Notes under the pieces: generated by a model
Databases searched by the model: none
The model's input: the letters and a program-made list of their open reading frames with translations, nothing else
Told to the model about the DNA's origin: nothing
DNA from: Caldilineaceae bacterium SB0661_bin_34
GTDB taxonomy: Bacteria > Chloroflexota > Anaerolineae > Caldilineales > Caldilineaceae
Reading direction: 5' to 3'
NCBI GenBank assembly: GCA_009841145.1
Contig: VXMJ01000057.1
Span: 81,431-145,430 of the forward strand
Length of the DNA: 64,000 nt
Shown here: positions 9,789 to 18,705 of the stretch, piece by piece
Numbering within the stretch: position 1 is the stretch's first letter
Layout: each line of letters opens with the position of its first letter
Position numbers and translations under genes: made by a program

Positions 9789-10172
9789 ATGCAGCATCCG
9801 CTCATCAAGGTTGTAGGGGTCAGCGCGGCCGGGAAGTCCACCTTGGTAGCGACCCTGGAGCAGTTGGGCATGCGTGCCCGATGCACCGGCCAGGAACACA
9901 GTTATGTCAAGGATATGTGGCGAAGACTGCATCCTCCCGACATTCTGATATACCTGCATGCGGACCTAGGAACCCAGTTGTCCAGACGCCCGTGGGGGCG
10001 GTATACGGAGGCCGGCCACCGGGAGGAGTTGGCGAGGTTGGCCCATGCCCTAGCGCATGCGGACCTTGTCATAGAAACCTCGCCGATGACAAAACAGGAA
10101 GTGGTCCAGACAGTTCGACGGTTTTTGGATGATCGGCATACCTCCAACATCCGGTGCGCTTCCCAAGGCTGA
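9789..10172 (+). CDS. Small P-loop NTPase
   Basis: 127 residues with an N-terminal Walker A motif, GVSAAGKST, at residues 10-18. A possible Walker-B-like ILIYLHAD follows near residue 51, then a basic stretch SRRPWGRYTEAGHREEL, and the protein ends with a helix. The size and the short Walker A to basic-lid spacing resemble small nucleoside/shikimate-kinase-like folds, but no substrate motif is recognised. It follows the phosphatase by 38 bases on the same strand and probably shares its operon. Confidence 0.6.
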   Translation: MQHPLIKVVGVSAAGKSTLVATLEQLGMRARCTGQEHSYVKDMWRRLHPPDILIYLHADLGTQLSRRPWGRYTEAGHREELARLAHALAHADLVIETSPMTKQEVVQTVRRFLDDRHTSNIRCASQG

Positions 10173-10345
10173 TATTTGGTCGCTGTTTCGACCACGGATT
10201 TTGCCCAAGACGGCACTGATTGTTGTGTTATCATCAAACATGGCTGAGCAGCCTGGATTCAAGGATTGAATCGGGCCGGATTGGTGCCGTGACGCGCACC
10301 CGCGCGCGTTCGTTGTCGGAGTAGTAACAAGGGGTAAACGCAGCA

Positions 10346-12403
10346 ATGGCTATGCGAAAGATTTCCAGCAACGGCCATCTGTCGGCCAACGGGCGATCCC
10401 ATGACAGCGGAAACCTGAACGGTGCGGAGCCCAAACCGCGTTTCCCCGGCATTCAGACCACCTCTGATGGTTCCGGGACGGTCACGTGGGTTGAAACCCA
10501 AATCACGCAGGGAGCCTGCGCCTATCCGATTACCCCGACCACGACCATGGGCGGCGGCTATGGCGCGTCCGTGGCCAACGGTGCCCGCAACCTGTGGGGC
10601 CAGCCCCTAAAGTTCCTGGAACCCGAATCCGAACACAGCGCGGCCACCGCCTGCGAGGGCTTTGCCGTGGCGGGAGGGCGCGTCAGCAACTTCACCTCGG
10701 GCCAGGGCCTGGTCCTAATGAAGGAGGTGCTCTACACCATCAGCGGCAAGCGCCTGCCCGTGGTGTTCCACATCGGTTCGCGGGCCATCACACGCCAGGG
10801 CCTAAACGTGCATGCCGGGCATGATGATGTGATGTGCGTGGCGGACTGCGGCTGGGGCATCCTCTTTGCCAAAAACGCACAGGATGCCGGCGACCTGGCG
10901 GTGATGAGCCGTCGTATCGCCGAAGACGGCTTTACCCCCATCATGAACGTGCAGGACGGTTTCTTGACCACCCACACGGTGGAAGACGTTCTGTTGCCCG
11001 AGTCCGAACTGCTGGAGGAGTTTGTGGGGCCTCCGGGGGACAAGATACCCAACCTCTTCGATCCCATGAACCCCATCATGACCGGGGTTGTCCAGAACCA
11101 GGACAGCTACATGAAGGGCATCGTGGCCCAGCGCAACTACTACGACCGTCTGCCCGGCATCATCGACGACGTGTTCGCGGAGTACTCCGCACTCACCGGT
11201 CGGCCGTACGACGTGATCGAACAGTACCGGATGGAAGACGCCGACTACGCCATCGTAGGCATCGGCTGCTACATCGAGACCGCCCGCGCCAGCATCGACT
11301 ACCTGCGCGAGACATTCGGCATCAAGCTGGGCATCGTGCACGTCACCTGCTACCGGCCATTCCCCGGCCGTCAACTGGTCGAGGCCCTGGCCGGCCTCAA
11401 GGCCTTCAGCATCATTGAACGCATGGACGACGCGCTGGCCCCCAACAATCCACTGGCCAACGACATCAAGGCGGCGTTCAGCGACGCCATGATGGGACAC
11501 CCCGACTTCCCGCAGATTTCGCGGATCCCACAGATCTTCTGCGGAATCGCGGGTTTGGGCAGCCGCGATGTGCGACCGGCCGACTTTGCAGCCACCGTCC
11601 GCAACATGCTCGAAGGGCACCAGCGCTTCTTTGTCCTGGGTGTGGACCACGACTTGACCCTACCGCCGGAGCACGATCCGGACTTGCGGCCTCCGGGGGC
11701 CTTTTCGATGCGCGGCCACTCCGTCGGCGGCTTCGGCTCCGTGACCACCAACAAGGTGATTGCCACCATCGCCGGCGACGTCTTCAACAAGAAGGTACAG
11801 GCCTATCCGAAGTACGGGTCCGAGAAGAAGGGTCTGCCCACCACCTACTACCTGACGGTGGCGAACGACCAGATCCTGACGCACTGCGAGCTCAACCACG
11901 TCGATTTCGTTCCCATGAACGACATCAACGCCTTTGTGTCCGGCAATCCGCTGAGTGGCATCCTGGAGGGCGGGGCCATCTTTGTCCAGACCTCGAAGAC
12001 GGATCCAGTTGAGATTTGGGCGGACATTCCACCTGATTCACAGGCCAAGATACGCGACTTGGGCATTCGTGTGTTCGCGGCGGACGCCGCCCTGATTGCC
12101 CGTGAAGAAGCGCCCATTCCGGACTTGTCCGTGCGCATGCAGGGAATTGTGCTGCTCGGCATTTTCTTGAAGGTGACCCCATTTTCCGAGGAGGCCGATC
12201 TGACCTACCCGCAGGTAATGGAAAGGGCTGAGAGCGCATTGCGCAAATACTTCGGCAAGCGGGGCGAAGCGGTTGTCCAGGCCAACCTCAAGGCCGTCAA
12301 GCGCGGCTACGACTCGGTTATCGAACTATCCGCGGAGACCAAGGCCCTTGAGGTCACGGCTCCCAAGTTCGATCCCACCGCCCAAATTGAATTGTTCGTC
12401 TAG
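10346..12403 (+). CDS. 2-oxoacid (pyruvate):ferredoxin oxidoreductase, alpha-gamma chain
   Basis: Carries NifJ domains I-III: the alpha pyrimidine-binding part with the YPITPTTTMG motif near residue 60, the alpha transketolase-C-like part, and the gamma domain after about residue 415 (GHSVGGFGSV near residue 450). Together with the next gene it would oxidise pyruvate and CoA to acetyl-CoA and CO2 and reduce ferredoxin in the cytoplasm. Pyruvate is the likely substrate from resemblance to NifJ, but another 2-oxoacid is possible. The first 35 residues are a low-complexity Ser/Asn/Gly extension not seen in typical NifJ. The next gene follows after 57 bases. Confidence 0.85.
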   Translation: MAMRKISSNGHLSANGRSHDSGNLNGAEPKPRFPGIQTTSDGSGTVTWVETQITQGACAYPITPTTTMGGGYGASVANGARNLWGQPLKFLEPESEHSAATACEGFAVAGGRVSNFTSGQGLVLMKEVLYTISGKRLPVVFHIGSRAITRQGLNVHAGHDDVMCVADCGWGILFAKNAQDAGDLAVMSRRIAEDGFTPIMNVQDGFLTTHTVEDVLLPESELLEEFVGPPGDKIPNLFDPMNPIMTGVVQNQDSYMKGIVAQRNYYDRLPGIIDDVFAEYSALTGRPYDVIEQYRMEDADYAIVGIGCYIETARASIDYLRETFGIKLGIVHVTCYRPFPGRQLVEALAGLKAFSIIERMDDALAPNNPLANDIKAAFSDAMMGHPDFPQISRIPQIFCGIAGLGSRDVRPADFAATVRNMLEGHQRFFVLGVDHDLTLPPEHDPDLRPPGAFSMRGHSVGGFGSVTTNKVIATIAGDVFNKKVQAYPKYGSEKKGLPTTYYLTVANDQILTHCELNHVDFVPMNDINAFVSGNPLSGILEGGAIFVQTSKTDPVEIWADIPPDSQAKIRDLGIRVFAADAALIAREEAPIPDLSVRMQGIVLLGIFLKVTPFSEEADLTYPQVMERAESALRKYFGKRGEAVVQANLKAVKRGYDSVIELSAETKALEVTAPKFDPTAQIELFV

Positions 12404-12460
12404 GCTGCTGTTGACAGACCGCCGCCACTGCCACCCGGCGCCCGGCGTCAGGGAGTTTTC

Positions 12461-14083
12461 ATGGTAACCACCAACGAAATCGACGTTGCCTCCATTAGCA
12501 AAACCAAGAACGGTTCCGGCGAAGGCCTTGACGCCACGATTGTGGACGTCAACGATTTCTTCGATCGCATCGTCCAAGGCTACAACGACGGCACCGGGGA
12601 GTTGCGTCTTCCGGCGGATGTCGGCGTGGCCCGTTCCGTAATTCCGGCCGGTACGGGCGCGGCCCGCGACTTTAGCTACATCGCCCCCGAGATCCCCGAG
12701 TACATTGAGGGCAACTGCACCGGTTGCATGAGCTGCGTCAACCAATGCCCCGACACGGCCATCCTCGGCAAAGTTGTGAAGGTGGATGTCCTGGACAACG
12801 CCTTGGCCGAATTGACCGACGAGGCCGAACGGGGCTTCATGGCCAACCAGTTCGCCGAAACCAACAAGTTCTTCAAGGTTCCCCAGAAACGCAAAAAGGA
12901 GCCGGGCAAGTTCGGCATCTTCATCGATCCCACCAAGTGCAAGGGCTGCGCCGAATGTGTTGAAGCTTGCGCGGATCTGGGCTACAACGCCCTGAAAATG
13001 ATCCAGAAGGAAGACAAGACGGTCCCGATCTACGAGAAGAGCATCAACTTCTTCCGCTCGCTGCCCGCGACGCCGGACGAATTCATCAACGACCGCATTG
13101 CCGTCGACATGATGCTGGCGGAGCAGAGTATGCTCTACGTGGGCGGTGCGGGATCCTGTGCCGGTTGCGGCGAGGCCACTGTCATCCGGATGTGGCTGGC
13201 GGCCTTGGGATACGTGTATGGTGCCGACAACATCGGCATTGCCGCCAGCACCGGCTGCAACACGGTCTATGGCAGCACCTATCCCTACAACCCCTATATC
13301 GTTCCGTGGAGCAATTCGCTCTTCGAAAACGGTCCCGCCTTCGCCATGGGCATTCGCATGAAGTGGGATCAGCAGGGATGGGAGGACAAACAGCTCTGGG
13401 TCATGGGCGGCGACGGGGCCATGCTAGATATCGGCTTCCAGTCGCTGAGCCGGATGTTGGCCAGCGGCATGAACATCAAGGTCCTGATCCTGGACACGCA
13501 GGTCTACTCCAACACCGGAGGCCAGACCAGCACCGGGTCCTACACGGGACAGGACTCCAAGATGTACTCCTACGGCAAGGAGAAGCCCGGCAAGACGGAA
13601 ATGCGCAAGGAGATTGGCCGCATTGCCATGATGCATCCAAATACCTATGTGTCGCAGACGGTCGCCTCCATTCCCAACCATTTCTACAAGTGCATCCTGG
13701 ACGCGGCATCCTTTGATGGTCCGGCCATCGTGAACACCTTTACGACGTGTCAGCCGGAACACGGCGTGGCCGACGACATGGCTCGCCACCAAGCCAAGCT
13801 AGCGGTTGAAAGCCGGGCATTCCCTGTGTTCGTCTACGACCCGCGCAAGGGCGACACCATCAAGGAGCGGTTGAGCCTGCAGGGCAACCCCGCGGCCAAG
13901 GAGGATTGGTACACCGTTCCGAAGACCGGCGAGACGATTGACTTCATCACCTTCGCCCGTTCGGAGGGTCGATTCGCCAAGCAGTTCGACCGCGAGGGAA
14001 ACCCGTCGGAAACGTTGATGGATTCCCAGGCCGACCGTCTTGCCAACTGGCGCATGCTCCAGGAAATGGCCGGCGTGCGCTGA
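12461..14083 (+). CDS. 2-oxoacid (pyruvate):ferredoxin oxidoreductase, ferredoxin-beta chain
   Basis: Second half of the split NifJ-type enzyme, 540 residues. Two [4Fe-4S] sites are visible, CTGCMSCVNQCP (about residue 86) and CKGCAECVEACA (about residue 161). The TPP-binding beta domain follows, with GSCAGCGEA and STGCNTVYGS supplying ligands for the proximal cluster, and GDGAMLDIGF plus YSNTGGQTSTG forming the TPP/Mg site. Electrons would pass from TPP through three clusters to external ferredoxin. A strong intrinsic terminator lies 28 bases after the stop, so the two chains form a closed operon. Confidence 0.88.
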   Translation: MVTTNEIDVASISKTKNGSGEGLDATIVDVNDFFDRIVQGYNDGTGELRLPADVGVARSVIPAGTGAARDFSYIAPEIPEYIEGNCTGCMSCVNQCPDTAILGKVVKVDVLDNALAELTDEAERGFMANQFAETNKFFKVPQKRKKEPGKFGIFIDPTKCKGCAECVEACADLGYNALKMIQKEDKTVPIYEKSINFFRSLPATPDEFINDRIAVDMMLAEQSMLYVGGAGSCAGCGEATVIRMWLAALGYVYGADNIGIAASTGCNTVYGSTYPYNPYIVPWSNSLFENGPAFAMGIRMKWDQQGWEDKQLWVMGGDGAMLDIGFQSLSRMLASGMNIKVLILDTQVYSNTGGQTSTGSYTGQDSKMYSYGKEKPGKTEMRKEIGRIAMMHPNTYVSQTVASIPNHFYKCILDAASFDGPAIVNTFTTCQPEHGVADDMARHQAKLAVESRAFPVFVYDPRKGDTIKERLSLQGNPAAKEDWYTVPKTGETIDFITFARSEGRFAKQFDREGNPSETLMDSQADRLANWRMLQEMAGVR

Positions 14084-14111
14084 ACCCCGCCTCTCGTCAA
14101 TCAAGTCCAAA

Positions 14112-14135
14112 GGGCTGGCAATGCCAGCCCTTTTT
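14112..14135 (+). terminator. Rho-independent terminator of the ferredoxin oxidoreductase operon
   Basis: An 8-bp perfect stem (GGGCTGGC / GCCAGCCC) with a 3-base loop is followed by five T residues, starting 28 bases past the stop codon at 14083. Confidence 0.9.
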
Positions 14136-14347
14136 GATGTTCGGCCAACTTGCACCCGGCGAGTTGGCTTGTTGCCGTGCGGCTAGCACTAAAATTCCTC
14201 TTCGGACGACTGCCAGATGGCTTCGGGGGGTGCCAATCCTGACATTGAACCAAGCAAACAACCGCCATAACCGAGCGCAGGTGGAAACACGCCTGAGCCA
14301 TCCGGTGGACGCGACAACCCGGGTGCTTCGCCTATACCGGTATGTCC

Positions 14348-15400
14348 TCACCTCAAGTCGGGCACGGACAACAGTCTGCCGATGAATTCCTCTAGCAGGT
14401 CAACGGGCCTGCCTTCCAAGTGAAGCGCGTGTTCAATCTCTTCCTGAGTCTGGCGGATCGCATCCAGTTGGCGTCCGTACAAGTGCAGACATCGTTCCTT
14501 GATACCGGCCGCGGCCAGTAGCACCAGGGTTGCCTCCACGTTCTCGGCCGTCATGTCCCTGCTGTACAACGCGACCATGCGTTCGCCAATATCCCGATCG
14601 GCGAACGCAAGCGCGATCGGAAACGATTTCTTGCGGCGTCGGATATCTTGATGGGGTGCCTTGCCGGTGTCGTCTTCATCAGCCCAGATACCATTTATGT
14701 CATCAAGCATTTGATAAGCGATTCCGGTCTGTTCACCCAGTTGCCTGAAACGCTCGCGCATCGGCCCATCGTTGGTGCTGAGATGCGCGCCGCACGCCAG
14801 GCAGGTTCCGAACAGGGCTGCGGTCTTGCCCTGAACCATGCGCGTGTAGTCATCCAGCGACAGGCGGGTACGCTGTTCGAAGTCAATGTCCAGAAACTGG
14901 CCCTCCGTCAGGGCGATGCTGGTGTCAATCAGCATGGACATGGCAACAGCCACGGTATCCGATCCGAATCCGGTGCCATGCAACTCGGCCATGGCTCGGA
15001 ATGTACAGCCAAACAGGCCATCTCCCACGTTGATGGCCTGGGGTATTCCCCAAATCTTCCAGACAGTCGGGGAGTGCCGTCTGTATTCGTCCCCATCCTC
15101 GATGTCGTCGTGCAACAGGGAATAAGCGTGCAGGAGTTCCACACTGACCGCTGCCGGCAGAGCCTTCTCCGCGTCAAGTCCCAAGGTCCTGCACGCCAAC
15201 AGAAGGAGCAAGGGCCTTGAACGTTTGCCAACGGAACGAGCAATCGGCCGGAACTCCCTGTCCACCCAACCCATGTGGTAATGCATCATGCCCATGTACG
15301 GGTCCAGGACGGGTTCCGGGCTCGCGAGGTGTTCCCGCAATGAGGTTTCCACCATGATGCGCCAGTCAGCGAGCAATGCTTCGAGAGTGGTGTTTGCCAT
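14348..15400 (-). CDS. Polyprenyl diphosphate synthase
   Basis: Trans-isoprenyl diphosphate synthase that condenses IPP with allylic diphosphates to make C15-C20 or longer chains. The first Asp-rich motif (LLHDDIEDGDEYRR) and second motif (YQMLDDINGIWAD) are intact, with GKRSRP upstream and the QGKTAALFG block between. ATG at 15398-15400 gives 350 residues and removes a non-conserved upstream extension; AAAGGGACG upstream may be the ribosome site. The region right after FARM (EYRRHSP) is usual. Chain length is not determinable from sequence. The neighbouring type 2 Idi supplies DMAPP. Confidence 0.87.
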   Translation of the reverse strand: MANTTLEALLADWRIMVETSLREHLASPEPVLDPYMGMMHYHMGWVDREFRPIARSVGKRSRPLLLLLACRTLGLDAEKALPAAVSVELLHAYSLLHDDIEDGDEYRRHSPTVWKIWGIPQAINVGDGLFGCTFRAMAELHGTGFGSDTVAVAMSMLIDTSIALTEGQFLDIDFEQRTRLSLDDYTRMVQGKTAALFGTCLACGAHLSTNDGPMRERFRQLGEQTGIAYQMLDDINGIWADEDDTGKAPHQDIRRRKKSFPIALAFADRDIGERMVALYSRDMTAENVEATLVLLAAAGIKERCLHLYGRQLDAIRQTQEEIEHALHLEGRPVDLLEEFIGRLLSVPDLR

Positions 15401-15662
15401 TTTCGTCCCTTTGCACTCTTCGATGTCTATGGTTGGGCCGTCGATGATTGGGAGTTCTCCCCTCGATGACCGCGCTCCAATCGGGAGCAATGTCTTGTCG
15501 CTTCCCAAGTTCCGGCAGGAAAGGACATCGGGTGTTGAACCATGACTGTCGCCTTTGTTTCCGGAACCGCGGCCACCCTGTACCGTCAATGTTGCCCCGG
15601 AACCCCGATGGCGCCGGGCTTTCCGCCAACCAGGATTGACAGACCACCAAAGGCGAAATCCG

Positions 15663-16724
15663 CTATCCAATGAATGGCGGTTCGGCGGGAACCACAATCC
15701 GCCGGTCCACATCCGACACGGCGAAGCATCCACTGCAGAACATGGCTATGCGCAGTACCGAGCCCCATATCTCCAGTTCCTCGACGACAGCCTCCGCGGA
15801 CTCCACCGCCTTGCGCAGGAGCGGCCCGGCCACGCCCGCCAGATCCGCACCCAAGGCCAAGGACTTTAGAATATCCAACGGCGAACGCACCCCGCCGGAC
15901 GCAATCACGATCGGCCTGTCCAATCCTGCGGAACGGTCGCCGACGATGGCACCGACTTCCTGCAGACATTCGGCGGTCGGAGTGCCCCAATGCCGGAATG
16001 CACCTGCAATCCTTTGTTGTCGCCGCGTCACGGCCCGGTGCATTTCAACCTCGCTCCAGGATGTACCACCGGCTCCGGCCACATCGATGCCGGCGACGCC
16101 TGCCTCAAGCAGGCGTTGGGCGGTTCGGCCATCGATGCCCCACCCGACTTCCTTCACTATCACGGGCACCGGCAACTCCCGACATACCTGTTCGAGTTTC
16201 GCCAGAAGGCCCGTCCAGTCGGTGTCGCCTTCGGGCTGCACGCACTCCTGCAGGACGTTGAGGTGGAGGATCAGGGCCTCGGCCTCGATCACCTCCACCA
16301 CCTGAATGCATTCTGCCAGTCCGAATCCCTTGTTCAGTTGTACCAATCCCAGATTGGCCAGCAGTGGCACATCCGGCGCAGCGCGCCGCAATGCCCTCCA
16401 GTTGCGAGCGACTTGGTGTTCCTCCACCATGATTCGCTGGCTGCCAACTCCCATCGCAACGCGCCGGTGCTGTGCCGCCTCGGCCAGGTTCCGGTTTACC
16501 CGGCTGGCGGTATCCGTACCACCGGTCATGGAGCTGATCAACAAAGGCAGTGTCAAACGCCGTCCCAGGAAACGGGTCCCAGTGTCCACGCGTTCGAGAT
16601 TGCCTTCCGGCAAGGGGCAGTGTCGAATCCGATACCGTTCGAATCCGTTGTGCACCCGTTCCGATTCCACGTCTTCGGCGAGATTGATGCGGATGTGATC
16701 GTCTTTCCGGTTCTGGGAACTCAT
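15663..16724 (-). CDS. fni: Type 2 isopentenyl-diphosphate delta-isomerase
   Basis: FMN- and NAD(P)H-dependent TIM-barrel enzyme that interconverts IPP and DMAPP. Signatures: N-terminal NRKDDHIRI, LLISSMTGGT, MGVGSQR, LANLGLVQL, then LHLNVLQECVQPEGD, VIVKEVGWG, and GAGGTSWSEVE with a late ASGGVRSPLDILKSLALGA phosphate-binding loop. 353 residues is standard. ATG at 16722-16724. It lies upstream of polyprenyl synthase on the same strand with 262 bases between, and diverges from acpP. The type 2 enzyme fits Chloroflexota, Gram-positive and archaeal lineages. Confidence 0.93.
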   Translation of the reverse strand: MSSQNRKDDHIRINLAEDVESERVHNGFERYRIRHCPLPEGNLERVDTGTRFLGRRLTLPLLISSMTGGTDTASRVNRNLAEAAQHRRVAMGVGSQRIMVEEHQVARNWRALRRAAPDVPLLANLGLVQLNKGFGLAECIQVVEVIEAEALILHLNVLQECVQPEGDTDWTGLLAKLEQVCRELPVPVIVKEVGWGIDGRTAQRLLEAGVAGIDVAGAGGTSWSEVEMHRAVTRRQQRIAGAFRHWGTPTAECLQEVGAIVGDRSAGLDRPIVIASGGVRSPLDILKSLALGADLAGVAGPLLRKAVESAEAVVEELEIWGSVLRIAMFCSGCFAVSDVDRRIVVPAEPPFIG

Positions 16725-16838
16725 CGGGTTTGTCCATCGGCAATCCAGGCCGGACGAATGGTTGCAGGGCCCGGCCAGCGGTGTTGCCGCGCGCGTTGAC
16801 CAACCCCGTCCGTGTGGGCACCAAGCCCTCGGTTATTG

Positions 16839-16866
16839 TTGACTCCGGCTCCGGCGCTCCTATAGG
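16839..16866 (+). promoter_or_regulatory. Candidate sigma-70-type promoter for acpP
   Basis: TTGACT at 16839-16844 and TATAGG at 16861-16866, spaced 16 bases, in the divergent region between fni and acpP. It would give a leader of about 110 bases. Confidence 0.45.
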
Positions 16867-16982
16867 ATTCGGCACTGTGCAGGGACCTGAAATCAGGTAT
16901 CCCGCATGCTTTGTTCTTTCCCCTTGGACTCGGACGAGCCCAAGGATGCCCTACAACGCCGCTGAAGCTGGGAGACTGACCG

Positions 16983-17216
16983 ATGAGCTCTACACTTGAC
17001 CGGGTCAAGGAAATCATCGTTGATCATCTGGATGTCAATTCCGATGAGATTCAGATGGATTCCAACTTCAGGGACGACCTGAATGCCGACAGTCTGGACC
17101 TGGTCGAACTAATCATGGCTTTCGAGGAAGAGTTCGAAAGCGAGATCAGCGACGAAGAAGCACAGGCGTTACAGTCAGTGGGCGATGTCGTGAACTATCT
17201 CGACAATCAAAGCTGA
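16983..17216 (+). CDS. acpP: Acyl carrier protein
   Basis: 77-residue acidic helical protein that carries growing acyl chains on a 4'-phosphopantetheine arm. The attachment Ser sits in [10 protein letters not shown] near residue 37. Length and charge are typical of fatty acid synthesis ACP. It stands alone rather than beside fabF/fabD; fabI lies 14 kb away. A bidirectional terminator follows within 25 bases. Confidence 0.95.
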   Translation: MSSTLDRVKEIIVDHLDVNSDEIQMDSNFRDDLNADSLDLVELIMAFEEEFESEISDEEAQALQSVGDVVNYLDNQS

Positions 17217-17233
17217 ACCCGATCCGGACATCG

Positions 17234-17262
17234 AAAAAAGGTGGGCTCCAGCCCACCTTTTT
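17234..17262. terminator. Bidirectional intrinsic terminator between acpP and the convergent isomerase gene
   Basis: The stem GGTGGGC/GCCCACC closes a TCCA loop and is flanked by six A on the left and five T on the right. It can therefore stop transcription from acpP and possibly from the gene on the opposite strand. Confidence 0.88.
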
Positions 17263-17344
17263 GATTCCCGGATGGCCTACACAAGGGGCAGCATCTGGAA
17301 CCGACCGGATCGGCAACACTCTGGACCATCTCGGTGGGTCGAGC

Positions 17345-18190
17345 TTAAAGCCCCGCCTCCGTCCAGCAGGCACCCAAGGCCGTGCTGGTCTCGGCAATTG
17401 CTTCGTCGGCCGTCGCGTCCCGCAGGCGTTGCAGGAAGGGCTCCACCGAGCAGGGACCGTCATAGTCAATGGACTTCAGTTGCCTCAGCAATCCGGCACA
17501 GTCGGTAATTCCGTTCGCGCCCGGCAAATCCCTGACCAGGTCCAGTTGTTCATCCGGCCCAAGGCCGGCCTGTCCGTCGTTCAAGTGCACGAGAACGATG
17601 TCCCTGTTTGTAAGGCCGCCAATGTCCTCCAGTGGTGTGTGCGACGTGTAAAGGTGAAACAGGTCAACCAGCAGACCAACATTCGCACAGTCGAGGGCTG
17701 CGGCCAGTCCCAGCACCGAGTCCATGGTGTGCAGGAACGGATGGCGGAACGTATCCCTCAGGGTGCGGGGACCAATGAATTCCAGGCCCAGTCTCAGTCC
17801 ATGGAACTCCAAGGCTACGGCGACCGAACCAAGCCGCGCCACGTGAAAGTCCCAGTTGGTCTTGAAGTCCCTGTCATTGCTGCCCGGCATGACAACCGTC
17901 GTCGTGCGGGTGTAGCCTGCAGCGTAGGCCGCATCGGCCATGTCCGCGAAATCCCCGGTCAAGTCCCCTACCAGGATCGCCTCGGGGCCTGTGTACCGGA
18001 TCGGCAGCATGACGATTCCGGGCACCAGATCGTGGCTCTCGAGGATGTCCTGCACCTGGGACGCACCCAGCTCCTTCAGCTCGGAGCCTGCGATGTCCAC
18101 ACCTTTAAAACCATGTTTCCGAGCTGCGGCACAGGATTCCGCGAATCCAAGGCGGTGCCCAAGCATGTTGGGATTGAGCGATTGATACAT
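17345..18190 (-). CDS. Sugar phosphate isomerase/epimerase-like TIM-barrel protein
   Basis: 281 residues of the AP-endonuclease-2/xylose-isomerase-like TIM barrel family. Family features include GFKGVDIAGSE early, LGLEFIGP (metal Glu) near residue 145, LLVDLFHLY (Asp/His) near residue 180, VLVHLNDGQ near residue 207, and CSVEPF near the end. Substrate unknown; relatives include myo-inosose dehydratase, hydroxypyruvate isomerase and sugar epimerases. ATG 18188-18190 is chosen because the upstream open frame runs through a structured leader. That leader is shared with nth (see separate entries), which suggests regulated expression. Confidence 0.82.
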   Translation of the reverse strand: MYQSLNPNMLGHRLGFAESCAAARKHGFKGVDIAGSELKELGASQVQDILESHDLVPGIVMLPIRYTGPEAILVGDLTGDFADMADAAYAAGYTRTTTVVMPGSNDRDFKTNWDFHVARLGSVAVALEFHGLRLGLEFIGPRTLRDTFRHPFLHTMDSVLGLAAALDCANVGLLVDLFHLYTSHTPLEDIGGLTNRDIVLVHLNDGQAGLGPDEQLDLVRDLPGANGITDCAGLLRQLKSIDYDGPCSVEPFLQRLRDATADEAIAETSTALGACWTEAGL

Positions 18191-18200
18191 GCACTGACTG

Positions 18201-18296
18201 TTCCTTAAAACTTGTTGGTTTTCAGGTAATTCGCTCTCGGTTGATAAGGGCTTGCGGTCCCTTGCAACTCGAGTCCGGGTGGAGCAGTCCCCACCG
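18201..18296 (-). ncRNA. Structured 5' leader RNA, copy 1 (unrecognised class)
   Basis: Read on the minus strand, 5' to 3': hairpin GGTGG(8-base loop)CCACC at 18278-18295; the block CCCGGACTCGAGT; hairpin AAGGG/CCCTT at 18246-18263; the block CCGAGAGCGAAT at 18229-18240; hairpin AAAAC/GTTTT at 18207-18222; then GGAAC, ten bases before the ATG. The same order occurs upstream of nth at 63892-63995. There the second and third hairpins have different sequence but keep their pairing. Placement just before two unrelated start codons suggests cis-regulation. It is not a known riboswitch that I can name; the CGAGAG block only superficially recalls TPP elements. Confidence 0.6.
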
Positions 18297-18705
18297 CGGC
18301 CGGGTCGAAACCGGCGACAGACAACCCCATGCCTTGCGCTCCCCTTGCGGTTAACCGGCGAACCTGACGACCCGCTACCGTGCGTCCGTCGTTCGATCGA
18401 TTGCGATGCATGAGCATGGTCAAGGTCATGTGCCCGCGGCAGGAAACCTTCCTGCCGTGTGATAGTAGCGGAACATCCGCTACCGGCTTGGCACATCCAA
18501 GCCGCGCATGCTGTGACGGTGGGTTCACAGCGAACCCCTTGATGGCATTGGCCCTCCTCTTCATCATCAGGTTGCCACAAGGGGCAACGCAACAGGCGGC
18601 TTGTTCAAGCTCCAGTTCACCAACTTGCACGGGTAATCCTAACGGAAGACCCGCCACCGACGTAACAATCGGTCCGGTCCGCAGTTGAACATTGGGACAC
18701 ACCAC
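18297..18705. other. Hairpin-rich intergenic region upstream of the leader
   Basis: No convincing coding frame. Several perfect hairpins occur: CCGGGT/ACCGG at about 18300-18314, GGCAGGAA/TTCCTGCC at about 18438-18457, AGCGG/CCGCT at about 18466-18480, CGGCTTGG/CCAAGCCG at about 18483-18504, GGGTTC/GAACCC at about 18521-18537 and GTTGCC/GGCAAC at about 18571-18588. None has a T-run. They may belong to a longer leader of the isomerase gene or to a separate RNA. Confidence 0.4.

Noticed and set aside
18201..18296. Identification of the shared leader as a TPP riboswitch or T-box
   Set aside because: Only the CGAGAG block recalls TPP elements; the conserved TPP 3' half is missing. On the plus strand the GGGTGG...ACCGCGG string resembles a T-box, but neither copy lies before a plus-strand gene in the window with the expected spacing.
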